Shown here: positions 35,335 through 43,652 of the stretch, one piece after another
Layout: each line of letters starts with the position of its first letter
Numbering within the stretch: position 1 is the first letter of the stretch
Source of the DNA: Candidatus Sulfopaludibacter sp. SbA3
GTDB taxonomy: Bacteria > Acidobacteriota > Terriglobia > Bryobacterales > Bryobacteraceae
Reading direction: 5' to 3'
Assembly (NCBI GenBank): GCA_945861625.1
Contig: CAMAVI010000002.1
Location: 29,163 to 93,162 of the forward strand
Length of the DNA stretch: 64,000 bases
Position numbers and translations under genes: made by a program
The notes under the pieces: generated by a model
What the model was told of the DNA's origin: nothing
Database searches by the model: none
Seen by the model: the letters and a program-made list of their open reading frames with translations, nothing else

Positions 35335-36018
35335 ATGACTGGATCGGGTTCAATTTTGGTGTTGCGCCACGAGCCTTTTGAACACCTGGGGTACTTTGCC
35401 GATGTCCTGCAAGAGCATTCTATCCCTTTTGAATACAGAGATTTGGGCGATGACTTGGATCTCGCGGGCCGCTCCGGACTCATTGTCATGGGCGGGCCCC
35501 AGTCCGCCAACGATCCGCTACCCGCGCTGGCCGCGGAACTCCGCCTGATTGCTCAGGCGATCCGAACTGGAATTCCCGTGCTGGGAATCTGCCTGGGGTC
35601 GCAATTAATTGCCAAGGCTTTGGGGGCGCGCGTCTACCGTAACCCTCAGAAGGAGATCGGCTGGTTCCCCGTCCATTTCACCGAGGCGGCTCAGAAGGAC
35701 CCCCTTTTCTCCGGTACCCCCTCGCCCACCACGTTCTTTCACTGGCACGGGGAAACTTTTGACCTGCCCGCGGGCGCGGAGTGGCTGGCCTACTCCGGCC
35801 GCTGCCGCCACCAAGCCTTCCGCTATCCCGGCAATGTCTATGGCATTCAATTCCATCCGGAAATCACTCCCGCAATGATCGAAGATTGGTCTGCGCAGCC
35901 GGTCAATTGCGGAGACGTCGAAGATTTACCAAGCCCGATCGACCCTCATGCCGCCGATACAGCCGCCCTGGCGCGCCGCGTGTTGAACGGCTGGCTGCGG
36001 GAATCCAGACTCCTCTGA
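35335..36018 (+). CDS. class I glutamine amidotransferase domain protein
   Basis: 227 residues. The nucleophile elbow is VLGICLGSQLIAKALG (Cys about 86) and the catalytic His/Glu are in GIQFHPEIT (about 178-180), so the triad is complete. Like GuaA N-terminal-domain-like proteins of the stand-alone type, it has no synthetase domain and could hydrolyse glutamine or gamma-glutamyl compounds. 36 bp before clpP. Confidence 0.88.
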   Translation: MTGSGSILVLRHEPFEHLGYFADVLQEHSIPFEYRDLGDDLDLAGRSGLIVMGGPQSANDPLPALAAELRLIAQAIRTGIPVLGICLGSQLIAKALGARVYRNPQKEIGWFPVHFTEAAQKDPLFSGTPSPTTFFHWHGETFDLPAGAEWLAYSGRCRHQAFRYPGNVYGIQFHPEITPAMIEDWSAQPVNCGDVEDLPSPIDPHAADTAALARRVLNGWLRESRLL

Positions 36019-36054
36019 CTCGTACCTGACTCCGCGATCCCGTATCATGGATTT

Positions 36055-36669
36055 ATGCAGAATTCCGTCCTGGTCCCGATGGTGGTCGAACAGACCTCGC
36101 GCGGCGAGCGTGCCTTTGACATCTACTCGCGCCTTCTCAAGGAAAACATCATCTTCCTGGGAACGCCCATCGACGACAACGTAGCCAACCTGGTCATCGC
36201 CCAGATGCTATTTCTGGCCGCTGAAGATCCCGAGAAGGATATCTCGCTCTACATCAATTCGCCGGGCGGCTCCATTACCGCCGGTCTGGCGATCCTCGAT
36301 ACCATGCGCCTGATTGAGCCTGACATCGTCACTTACTGCGTGGGACAGGCCGCGTCCATGGCCGCCGTGCTGCTGGCTTGCGGCACCAAGGGCAAGCGCA
36401 ACAGCCTGCCGCATTCGCGCATCCTGATTCACCAGCCTTCGATGAGCGGCTTGGCCGGACAGGCCACCGACATCGATATTTATGCGCGCGAAATCCTGCG
36501 CATGCGCCAGACGCTGAATGAGATCCTGGCCGATGCGTCCGGCCAGCCAGTGGAGAAGATCGCCCGCGACGTGGACCGCGACTACATTCTGGAGCCGGAT
36601 CAAGCAAAGGAATACGGCCTGATCGACCACATCATCGCCAACCGCGCCCTGCAGCCGGTTGCGAAGTAG
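36055..36669 (+). CDS. clpP: ATP-dependent Clp protease proteolytic subunit
   Basis: 204 residues, standard length. Catalytic Ser in [14 protein letters not shown] (about 101), His in [12 protein letters not shown] (about 126) and Asp in RDVDRDYIL (about 175). Forms the tetradecameric degradation chamber with ClpX or ClpA partners, neither of which is nearby. The stop codon lies within a 12-bp tandem duplication. Confidence 0.96.
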   Translation: MQNSVLVPMVVEQTSRGERAFDIYSRLLKENIIFLGTPIDDNVANLVIAQMLFLAAEDPEKDISLYINSPGGSITAGLAILDTMRLIEPDIVTYCVGQAASMAAVLLACGTKGKRNSLPHSRILIHQPSMSGLAGQATDIDIYAREILRMRQTLNEILADASGQPVEKIARDVDRDYILEPDQAKEYGLIDHIIANRALQPVAK

Positions 36670-36689
36670 GTCACCCGGTAGGTCACCCG
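36666..36689. repeat. 12-bp perfect tandem duplication across the clpP stop
   Basis: Two adjacent GTAGGTCACCCG units; the first contains the clpP TAG, the second sits just before the ATG of the cytochrome gene and would form its leader. Confidence 0.9.
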
Positions 36690-36690
36690 A

Positions 36691-37026
36691 ATGAAGGCCC
36701 TTGTCACCGTGATCCTGCTGATGGCTCCGGCGGCTTTCGCTCAGGCTCCGGCCGGAAACGCCGAAAACGGCAAGAAGGTTTTCGAGAAGCTGATGTGTTC
36801 TTCCTGCCACGGACATGAAGGGCAGGGAGGCAACGCCGGTCCCCGCATCGGCGTACGGCCTCCGGCGCTGGCCGCTTTCATCGCTTATGTGCGCCGCCCT
36901 GCGGTGCAGATGCCGCCCTTCACGCCCAAAGTCGTTTCCGACGCCGAGCTGACCGACATCCATGCTTACTTATCGAGCCGCCCGGCCCCCAAGCCCCTCA
37001 AAGAAATCCCGCTGCTCAATCAATAA
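36691..37026 (+). CDS. small exported c-type cytochrome
   Basis: 111 residues: signal peptide (VTVILLMAPAAFAQA), one haem motif CSSCHGHEG (about 32-36) and a Met ligand candidate in VQMPPFTPK. A soluble or membrane-attached periplasmic electron carrier. Its last codons (PLLNQ) and downstream bases are the left copy of the 31-bp repeat that flanks the cassette. Confidence 0.88.
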   Translation: MKALVTVILLMAPAAFAQAPAGNAENGKKVFEKLMCSSCHGHEGQGGNAGPRIGVRPPALAAFIAYVRRPAVQMPPFTPKVVSDAELTDIHAYLSSRPAPKPLKEIPLLNQ

Positions 37027-37038
37027 ACCCGTTTGTCA
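37008..37038 (+). repeat. left direct repeat of the 37-40.8 kb cassette
   Basis: 31 bp matching 40783-40813 at 28 positions; the first 21 are identical. Covers the last codons and stop of the cytochrome gene plus 12 bp downstream. This could be a target-site or att-like duplication. Confidence 0.85.
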
Positions 37039-37049
37039 CGCTGGTGGGA

Positions 37050-37946
37050 TCAGGGTTTCATTGCCTTCGCGAGGTGTTCGAGGGATGCGGACGAAATCAG
37101 CCGGTAGTGAACTAGATGTTTCGATTTTACTCGCCGTCGAGCGATGGAATCACAGAAAACTAAGCTATACGCGTCCAGCGTGCCCGGCTTCTCCACTGGT
37201 AGAAAGTATTCGCGGAGTGTGTGCCTGCGGCCCAGTGCCGGGGCGAACACACCGCGTGCCGTTCGCAGAAAGAATTCACTAATCGAGACGACGGCAATCG
37301 CGGATGGCTCCCGGAGCTTTCGCACCAAGCGGACCTCTTGCTCAGCGTCGTTGAATACTATCGCGTAGGGTGACCTGTCTTTGGGAAGAAAAGACTCGCA
37401 CTCCTGAATTCTCCCATGCGCCGCCACCACGAGTGCGCCGATGGCCAGGGCCCGGTTCGCTGCGATCTCGATAGTGGAACATGTCGTAACCGGACATTTG
37501 ACTTGCTCCGCCAATTCCACGCGAAGCAATTCCCGAAATCCAGATTCATCGGATACTACGAGGATGTGGTCGGGCCGCTGCGCGAGCAAGCGCTCCTGAA
37601 CCCTTTCCCGCAGCCGTTGCAAGGAATAGCCGTGTTCCTGAGCCAATTGAATTGCGGAATTGATTACATCGTCAAGATCCATCGGGGAGTCGTTTCGAGC
37701 CTGCAATCCGATACGAGACACAATCATCCGGCTTCCACGGCGCCCTTCGACCAGATGAAGGTCCGCGAGGTCCCGATAGGCTTGGCTAACGGTATTATGG
37801 TGGATCTTCAATCGAGTGGCCAAGGCGCGAACGCTCGGAAGACATTCTCCCGCTCTCAACTTCCCCGTTGCAATTAACACAGCGATTTGCCGTTCCACTT
37901 GGAGCCGGAGCGTCACGCCGCTTTCCCTGCTGATCTGAACGTCCAT
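37050..37946 (-). CDS. GntR-family transcription regulator
   Basis: 298 residues from ATG 37946. Winged helix at the N-terminus (about 5-75) with LRAGECLPSVRALATRLKIHHNTVSQAYRDL, the GntR/YtrA-type recognition helix. The rest (about 90-298) is an unusual larger C-terminal domain with segments ILVVSDESGFRELLRVELAE and LALGALVVAAHG-like, resembling a ligand-binding alpha/beta fold, not the short YtrA tail. Divergent from the ICMT-like gene, with an inverted repeat between them, so local autoregulation is likely. First gene of the repeat-bounded cassette. Confidence 0.85.
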   Translation of the reverse strand: MDVQISRESGVTLRLQVERQIAVLIATGKLRAGECLPSVRALATRLKIHHNTVSQAYRDLADLHLVEGRRGSRMIVSRIGLQARNDSPMDLDDVINSAIQLAQEHGYSLQRLRERVQERLLAQRPDHILVVSDESGFRELLRVELAEQVKCPVTTCSTIEIAANRALAIGALVVAAHGRIQECESFLPKDRSPYAIVFNDAEQEVRLVRKLREPSAIAVVSISEFFLRTARGVFAPALGRRHTLREYFLPVEKPGTLDAYSLVFCDSIARRRVKSKHLVHYRLISSASLEHLAKAMKP

Positions 37947-37998
37947 TCCAGGATCCTCGCAGCCCTGCCCCAAGAGTTTACTCGTCTTTCGTGCATTA

Positions 37999-38018
37999 TG
38001 ACACCGAAGAAAGTGTCA
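37999..38018. promoter_or_regulatory. candidate GntR operator
   Basis: Perfect inverted repeat TGACAC/GTGTCA with an 8-bp spacer, located in the 154-bp gap between the divergent regulator and methyltransferase genes. Size and symmetry fit a GntR-type operator. The half-site GACAC is too short to claim specificity without data. Confidence 0.6.
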
Positions 38019-38100
38019 CAGCGTTCATAGCGGGACAGTCGGGTTCCGCGTAACGTAGCATTCGGAGCCGAATTCAACGAAGAATCACTGGGCTGCGGCA

Positions 38101-38715
38101 ATGATCATGATGACAACACTCTTTCAAACCATCGCGGGCATTCTGGTCGCCTTCTTTCTCTATTACGGCATGGACGTACGCCGCCAGGACGGAGCCAGGG
38201 ACTTCGCGGCGCCAGTCTGGCAAACGCTCATGAAACTGTGTTCTTTCTTGTTGGTCGGCGCATTTCTCTGGATCGCTCTGTCCACGCATCAAGTGAGCTT
38301 GGGGGACTGGCTGGATCTAGCGGTAATGATCAGCGGGACAACCTTCGTCACGGCGGCGAAAAACGAGTTGGGAAGAGCGCACACGTTTACTGGACAATAC
38401 CTCGCAAATCCCAGACTCGTGACCACGGGCGTGTACGCGATCACTCGCAATCCCCTGTATTTCGGTGTTCTTCAATGCGAAGTGGGCGCCTCGTTGTTGG
38501 TGGTTCACCACGGGACCGTCTTGTTCCCACGGAGCTATCCCTACGGCCTAAGTATTCTCGCGGTGGCATTGCTTTATGCCGTCTTCTTCAACTGGTACAT
38601 GGCGGTACACGAAGCCCGGTACTTACTGCGTTATTTCGGCGAAGAATATCGCCGGTACAGAACTGATGTACCGTTTGCCGTTCCGTTGATCGGACTGAGA
38701 AAGGACGTAAAGTGA
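38101..38715 (+). CDS. ICMT/PEMT-like integral membrane methyltransferase
   Basis: 204 residues, five hydrophobic segments. The ICMT/PEMT SAM signature is clear: LVTTGVYAITRNPLYFGVL (about 106-124) and near the C-terminus HEARYLLRYFGEEYRRYR (about 168-185). Such enzymes methylate isoprenylcysteine, phospholipid head groups or other hydrophobic acceptors in the membrane. It is followed directly by the fused oxoamine synthase gene, so its substrate may be that enzyme's lipid product. Confidence 0.82.
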   Translation: MIMMTTLFQTIAGILVAFFLYYGMDVRRQDGARDFAAPVWQTLMKLCSFLLVGAFLWIALSTHQVSLGDWLDLAVMISGTTFVTAAKNELGRAHTFTGQYLANPRLVTTGVYAITRNPLYFGVLQCEVGASLLVVHHGTVLFPRSYPYGLSILAVALLYAVFFNWYMAVHEARYLLRYFGEEYRRYRTDVPFAVPLIGLRKDVK

Positions 38716-38737
38716 TGACGACCAAGTGATGACGACC
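38710..38737. repeat. 14-bp perfect tandem duplication at a gene junction
   Basis: Two adjacent AAGTGATGACGACC units (38710-38723, 38724-38737). The first contains the stop of the ICMT-like gene; the second the probable ATG 38729 of the next gene. Without the second unit, the two genes would have overlapped as TGATG. Confidence 0.9.
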
Positions 38738-40801
38738 ACAACCATGCACGCACTGCAAAAGAGGCCCTTCCGGCTCGACACAAACGAAATGTTTTCCACT
38801 TCTGGGGACTGGTACGGCGGAAATCCCTTGACCACGCAACTGCTCAACGCATACAGCGTCCTGGTTCCCGGAGGAGAACGCTTCATCATCCGGACATGCC
38901 GCAAGTATCTCAGCCGCATCGGCCCCGCACTGAAGGAAGAAGTAGAACGGGTGTTCTTTCAGGAAGGGGCGCATTCGCGCGAGCACGAGAGGGTCCTCAA
39001 AACCATGCGTGCCGATGGCTTGAGTCTGGATGTCTTCCGAAAGCTGGTCGAATGGTTTTCCTACCGTTTGCTCGAACCCCTGACTCCGCTACCGCTGCGT
39101 TTGGCAACGGCGGCGGCGATCGAACATCACAATGCCGTGATCGCCACGTTCTTTCTAAATCGGGAGCTGCTCGAGGGTGTTCGGAACGGAGAACTCCGCA
39201 GGCTCTTCCTGTGGCATTTCGCCGAAGAAATCGAGCACAAGGAGACTGTTTTCAAGGTGCTTGAAAGCGTTTCGCGTTCGTGGCTGCTAAGAGCCGCCGG
39301 CCTCTTCCTGAGTCTCGGCACCTTTCTCTTCTATCTCGCCGTTGGGACGCTTTTGCTGGGCTTAAAAACTCGTTCTGTGCTCGCGGCCGGCTTCTGGAGC
39401 GAACTATTTAGCCAAGCCTGTGGCCGCATGGGGCTATTCCCAGCGGTTCTGAAAGAATCCCTGCGTTATCTGAAGCCCCAATTTCATCCCGACGTAGAGG
39501 AGAGCGGGACACTTCTCGCCTCGGCGCTCGCTGAGCTGGAACATTTGGGTGTTGAGCGCCCGAGCCGTGAGACGCACGCCTTATCGCGTCCGTTGCCACC
39601 GAAGTTTGGAAGGAAGATGACGCGGACCATGGACCGATTTCATGATCTGCAATCGAGACATCAGTTCTTTTTTAGCCGCATCGACGAGTATGAGGGAGCC
39701 TGGATTCATCACGAGGGTCAGCGCAAGCTCAATTTCTGTACCTACTCGTACCTGGGCTTGCTCCATCACCCGCGCATTGATGACGCGGCAAAGACCGCGC
39801 TCGAACGGCATGGCACGGGCACCCACGGCGTGCGGCTGCTCGGTGGAAATCTGGAAATTCACGAACAGCTGGAATCTGGCATTGCGGCTTTCTTTCGCAG
39901 AGAGGCCGCGATCACTTTCAGCTCGGGCTTCATGACCAACCTGGCCGCTATCCGAGCCCTCGTCGGGAAGGGAGATTATGTGCTTTCCGACGAGCTCAAT
40001 CACGCCAGTATTGTCGATGGCTGCCGCTTTTCCGAAGCTAAGGTCTTGACCTTTCGCCATAACGACATGATGGATCTCGCCTGCAAACTAGACAGTCTAC
40101 CGAATGACGTGCGCATCCTGATCGTGATTGAAGCGGTGTACAGCATGGATGGGCATATCGCACCGCTGAACCAGGTGATCGAGCTGCGCAATCGGCATCA
40201 GAACGCCATTCTGATGGTGGACGAAGCCCATAGTTTGGGTGTTCTGGGAGCTCACGGCAGGGGAATCGAAGAACACTTCGATTGCCTGGGACAGATTGAC
40301 GTGCTGATGGGAACTCTGAGCAAGACGATTCCTTGCCAAGGTGGCTACATTACAGGCTCTCAGGAGCTTATCACCTACCTTCGATACAACGCCCGCGGAT
40401 TCATCTTCAGCGCCCCACTTTCCCCGGTTACCGCCGCCGTTGCCCAAGCGGCATTCAAGCTCCTTGAGATCGAAGGCGCGACTCGTTGCAAACAACTGAT
40501 GTCCAACGTGCGGTATTTTGTCCGCCGCCTCCACGAAGAGGGATTCGACACGGGCGATACCGGAGCGGCCATTGTCCCGGTTCTGTTGGGGAGAGAGACC
40601 CTGGCCTTTGCAATGGCGGGACAATGCAACGTGGAGGGCATCTATGTGATGCCGGTCATCTATCCAGCGGTTCCAAAGGGTACCGAGCGCCTGCGCATGA
40701 ACGTCACATGCGACCACCGGCGCGAGGAACTTGACTATGCGGTCAGTGCTTTGGTTCGTGCACGAACTGCCGTGGAAGAGCGCCCGCTGCTCAATCAATA
40801 A
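38729..40801 (+). CDS. PF10118-like diiron domain fused to an alpha-oxoamine synthase (PLP)
   Basis: 690 residues. N-terminal about 285 residues match the predicted metal-dependent hydrolase family PF10118: WYGGNPLTTQLLNAYSVLVP, VFFQEGAHSREHERV (ExxH), AIEHHNAV and HFAEEIEHKETVF (ExxH). Two ExxH motifs and extra Glu/His look like a ferritin-type diiron site. About 315-680 is an alpha-oxoamine synthase: TYSYLGLLHHPRI, GTHGVRLLGGNLEIHEQLE, DELNHASIVDG, DEAHSLGVLG and the PLP lysine in TLSKTIPCQGGYI (about 532). This family condenses acyl thioesters with amino acids, as in serine palmitoyltransferase or BioF. The C-terminal PLLNQ and stop lie in the right copy of the cassette repeat. ATG 38729 is preferred; GTG 38726 is next to it. 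Confidence 0.85.
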   Translation: MTTTTMHALQKRPFRLDTNEMFSTSGDWYGGNPLTTQLLNAYSVLVPGGERFIIRTCRKYLSRIGPALKEEVERVFFQEGAHSREHERVLKTMRADGLSLDVFRKLVEWFSYRLLEPLTPLPLRLATAAAIEHHNAVIATFFLNRELLEGVRNGELRRLFLWHFAEEIEHKETVFKVLESVSRSWLLRAAGLFLSLGTFLFYLAVGTLLLGLKTRSVLAAGFWSELFSQACGRMGLFPAVLKESLRYLKPQFHPDVEESGTLLASALAELEHLGVERPSRETHALSRPLPPKFGRKMTRTMDRFHDLQSRHQFFFSRIDEYEGAWIHHEGQRKLNFCTYSYLGLLHHPRIDDAAKTALERHGTGTHGVRLLGGNLEIHEQLESGIAAFFRREAAITFSSGFMTNLAAIRALVGKGDYVLSDELNHASIVDGCRFSEAKVLTFRHNDMMDLACKLDSLPNDVRILIVIEAVYSMDGHIAPLNQVIELRNRHQNAILMVDEAHSLGVLGAHGRGIEEHFDCLGQIDVLMGTLSKTIPCQGGYITGSQELITYLRYNARGFIFSAPLSPVTAAVAQAAFKLLEIEGATRCKQLMSNVRYFVRRLHEEGFDTGDTGAAIVPVLLGRETLAFAMAGQCNVEGIYVMPVIYPAVPKGTERLRMNVTCDHRREELDYAVSALVRARTAVEERPLLNQ

Positions 40802-40813
40802 ACACGTCCGTCA
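40783..40813 (+). repeat. right direct repeat of the 37-40.8 kb cassette
   Basis: Partner of 37008-37038 (28 of 31 identical). Encodes the last residues and stop of the fusion enzyme plus 12 bp, ending 23 bp before the next ATG. Confidence 0.85.
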
Positions 40814-40836
40814 TCGAGTCATCGTAGGATGGGCTC

Positions 40837-41670
40837 ATGGCCTGTTCTCCTGATGTGTTGAGAGATGTTCCTCTGTTCGCTCTGCTCGACGACGATGAAA
40901 CGGCGGTGCTCGCTGGGCAGGTTGATGTCAAGACCTTCCAGCCCCGGCAGCGGATCTACAAAACCGGTGATCCCGGTGGCCGCGCCTACGTTCTTCTCTC
41001 CGGTCGCGTGAACGTTACCGCCGTCGACGACGATCAGCAGGAGGTCGTGCTCAATGAGCCGGCGTGCGGAGAATTCTTCGGCTTTGCCTCTATGTTTGAG
41101 GAGACGCCGCATCGCACCAGCGCGATTGCTTTGGAAGAGGCCACGTGCATTGAAGTGGACCGTAAGGATATCGCCGTGCTCATCCAGCGCAAGCCGGACG
41201 CCGGTCTGGATATCTTGACGGTGATGGCCCGCCAGGTTCATGCCGTGCAGGAACTCGCGCGCACGCGCTCCATGCGCAATCCGAATCAGGTGATCGAAGA
41301 GGAAGCGACGTTCGGTGAGCGTATCGCCGATGCTGTCGCGCGCTTCGGCGGCTCCTGGGCCTTCATTATCTTATTCGGAGCGGCGATTGTCGTTTACTCC
41401 GGAATCAACATCGCGCTCGGCAAGACCGCCTGGGATCCCTACCCTTTCATCCTGCTCAACCTGTTTCTCTCCATGTTGGCCGCGCTTCAGGCGCCGGTGA
41501 TCATGATGAGCCAGAACCGCCAGGACACCAAGGACCGCTTGCGCGGCGAGTTGGATTTCGACGTCAACCGCCGCGCCGAAACGGAGATCCAAACCCTTTC
41601 GCGAAAACTCAATCTTCTAGGGGAGAAGATGGACGATATCGAAGAATTTCTCAGAGAGCCGCGACAGTGA
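40837..41670 (+). CDS. cyclic-nucleotide-binding domain joined to DUF1003 membrane protein
   Basis: 277 residues. A cNMP-binding domain (about 10-125) with VLLSGRVNVTAV, GEFFGFASMF and the arginine-containing HRTSAIALEE phosphate cassette position. DUF1003 follows (about 150-250): FGGSWAFIILFGAAIVVYSGIN, DPYPFILLNLFLSMLAALQAPVIMMSQNRQ and VNRRAETEI. Two transmembrane helices place the sensor at the cytoplasmic face. This pairing suggests a membrane channel or sensor responding to a nucleotide; the ligand is unknown. Confidence 0.88.
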   Translation: MACSPDVLRDVPLFALLDDDETAVLAGQVDVKTFQPRQRIYKTGDPGGRAYVLLSGRVNVTAVDDDQQEVVLNEPACGEFFGFASMFEETPHRTSAIALEEATCIEVDRKDIAVLIQRKPDAGLDILTVMARQVHAVQELARTRSMRNPNQVIEEEATFGERIADAVARFGGSWAFIILFGAAIVVYSGINIALGKTAWDPYPFILLNLFLSMLAALQAPVIMMSQNRQDTKDRLRGELDFDVNRRAETEIQTLSRKLNLLGEKMDDIEEFLREPRQ

Positions 41671-41680
41671 TGGAGCGGCA
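41659..41680. repeat. 22-bp REP-like repeat, copy 1
   Basis: A 22-bp segment found again at 53316-53337 with one mismatch. Both copies lie at the end of a plus-strand gene. Contains CCGCGACAGTGA, then GGAGCGGCA. Confidence 0.6.
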
Positions 41681-41684
41681 GACG

Positions 41685-43145
41685 CTAGCTCAGTAATGCC
41701 GTCAACTTCCGCATATCCGGCACCTGCTCGATGGTGCGCGCCATCTCCACGATGGCCTTGGCCTTTGCCGTGGGCCACTTGGCGTAAGCGGCGCAATCCA
41801 GGAATTTCTCCGCGACGTCATTGTAGGACATGGGAATCGCCGGGCTACCCTTGCCGAAATCGGCGCGGCCCTCGATAACCCGGCCGCCCTTGAGATGCAG
41901 CTTCAGGATCGTGGTCATCTTGTTGTAGCCCGCGGCCTCGGCCACCGGGTCGATGCCGAATTTCACGCGCTTGATCATCGCCTGTACTGCGGGCCGGTTC
42001 ACCACTTCGTCGTTGAATTCGAGCAGCCCCGCCTTGCCGTAGAGCAACAGCGACGCCATGCAGAACTCCATGCTGAACTTGGCCTGCAACTCGTCCTTGG
42101 GCTCGTGGTGAATCAGCGTGTTGGGCATGTTCTTGTTGGTGCCCACTTCCAGAAAGTCCACCTGATCACCTTTGATTTTGTGTTCGCGGACCAGTTTCTC
42201 CATCGCCGTCATGCCCGGATGCGTGAGTGAGCCCGACGGGAACGGCTTGATGGAAATGCCGGGACTCGCAAACGTCCACGGTTTGCCGAGCTTGCCCATG
42301 ATCGCGTTGCGGTCGTAGCCGCCGCCCGCCGCGTGGAAGAAGCCGCGTGGAGCTTCCAGGATTTTGTCCGTCGCGGTCCAGCCCAACGCGGCGAAATCCG
42401 CCGCGACCACGCCATTTTCGGCGGCTCGCCCGGCATGGAACGGCTTGGTCATCGTGCCGAAATTTTCCCGGAACCCCGCGCCTTCGCTGGCTGCGATACC
42501 CAGCGTGATCAGCGTCTTCGCGCGATTGAGTCCGTAAATCTTGGCCATCGCCGCAGCCGACCCCAGCACGCCCATGGTGCCCGTCGAATGGAATCCCTCT
42601 TCGTAATGGCGCGGGTTGATGGCCTCGGCGATTTTGGTTTCGACTTCAACGCCCACATTATATGCCAGCAATAGCTGCCTGCCAGACAATCCGCGCACCT
42701 CGGCCGTGGCCAGCACCGGAGGCAGCACCGGCGCCGTCGGATGCGTGAGTAGTCCGTAGGTGCGATTCTCCGCCACCGCGAGCTGCGTGTCGTCATAGTC
42801 GTCGGCGTGAATGTTCACCGCGTTGGCGAACGCCGCGAATCGAGGCGAGGTCTTCAGCGGCGACCCGACCACCGTGGCCGTGCCCGGCGACGCCGTGGCC
42901 TTGATGAACTGCCGCACGATCTCGCCGGACTTGGCCACCGACCCGCACAGCGACAGCCCGAGCCCATCCAGAATCGACTTGCGCGCCAGATCCAGCACGT
43001 CGGCGGGGATGTCCTCAAAGCGCGTGTTCACGATGAAGTCGGCCACGTAGCCGGTCAGGGGTTCGCTCTCTGGAGCCTTCTTCTGCGCCAACGCGCGGGC
43101 GCTGATGCCCAGCACCGCCAGCTTAGCAATGTCTCGTCGAGTCAT
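41685..43145 (-). CDS. MmgE/PrpD family protein, exported
   Basis: 486 residues. Tat-like N-terminus (MTRRDIAKLAVLGISARALA). The MmgE/PrpD family is recognised by ARKSILDGLGLSLCGS near residue 65, NVHADDYDDT-like NIHADDYDDTQ (about 115), GFHSTGTMGVLGSAAAMAKIYG (about 195) and SGSLTHPGM (about 325). Family members are 2-methylcitrate dehydratases, cis-aconitate decarboxylases or related dehydratases. An exported form is unusual, and no propionate pathway genes are adjacent apart from a carboxylase subunit 6 kb away. Confidence 0.88.
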   Translation of the reverse strand: MTRRDIAKLAVLGISARALAQKKAPESEPLTGYVADFIVNTRFEDIPADVLDLARKSILDGLGLSLCGSVAKSGEIVRQFIKATASPGTATVVGSPLKTSPRFAAFANAVNIHADDYDDTQLAVAENRTYGLLTHPTAPVLPPVLATAEVRGLSGRQLLLAYNVGVEVETKIAEAINPRHYEEGFHSTGTMGVLGSAAAMAKIYGLNRAKTLITLGIAASEGAGFRENFGTMTKPFHAGRAAENGVVAADFAALGWTATDKILEAPRGFFHAAGGGYDRNAIMGKLGKPWTFASPGISIKPFPSGSLTHPGMTAMEKLVREHKIKGDQVDFLEVGTNKNMPNTLIHHEPKDELQAKFSMEFCMASLLLYGKAGLLEFNDEVVNRPAVQAMIKRVKFGIDPVAEAAGYNKMTTILKLHLKGGRVIEGRADFGKGSPAIPMSYNDVAEKFLDCAAYAKWPTAKAKAIVEMARTIEQVPDMRKLTALLS

Positions 43146-43199
43146 GGGGTTCTTTCTAGGGGTTATTGTAGCGGGAAAAGTTAACTAGAATGAAAACAC

Positions 43200-43652
43200 G
43201 TGGGCTGCCGATTTGCACAATCGCTGGTGCTCGCCTTCATGCTCCGCTTGCCTTGTAATGCACAGGAATGCGTAGCCGCAAACTCCGCCTTCGCTTACCC
43301 GCCGCTGGCGAAGGCTGCCAGGGTAGTTGCGGATGTGGCCGCCCGTGTCCGGATCAAGCCGGACGGGTCTGTAATCGTGACGCAGATCTCAGGACATCCT
43401 CTCCTTGTCAGATTTTCTCATTGCCAAGAAATCGAGGCGCTGCGTTATCCCGTAGCCTGTTCCGGGCAGGAGGTTGACATCCGGCTTAGTTACCGCCTTA
43501 CCGATCCAAGAACGGAGGACGACGTTTCGCCAGCCAGAACCACGGCACTTGCAGCGAATCGCTGGCAGATCCTCGGCAGCCCGTTTCATATAAGTGATCC
43601 GGCTGTAACTCTTGGCCCCAAGCGCGGGTTCTGGCATCGGATCTTCAGATGA
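43200..43652 (+). CDS. exported protein with a lone TonB C-terminal-like domain
   Basis: 150 residues. Signal-like N-terminus (AQSLVLAFMLRLPCNAQ) then YPPLAKAARVVADVAARVRIKPDGSVIVTQISGHPLL, matching the TonB C-terminal domain. There is no transmembrane anchor or Pro-rich spacer of a normal TonB, and the remaining part is not conserved-looking. Acidobacterial genomes carry several short proteins like this; function unknown. Start taken as GTG 43200; other starts possible. Confidence 0.65.
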   Translation: MGCRFAQSLVLAFMLRLPCNAQECVAANSAFAYPPLAKAARVVADVAARVRIKPDGSVIVTQISGHPLLVRFSHCQEIEALRYPVACSGQEVDIRLSYRLTDPRTEDDVSPARTTALAANRWQILGSPFHISDPAVTLGPKRGFWHRIFR

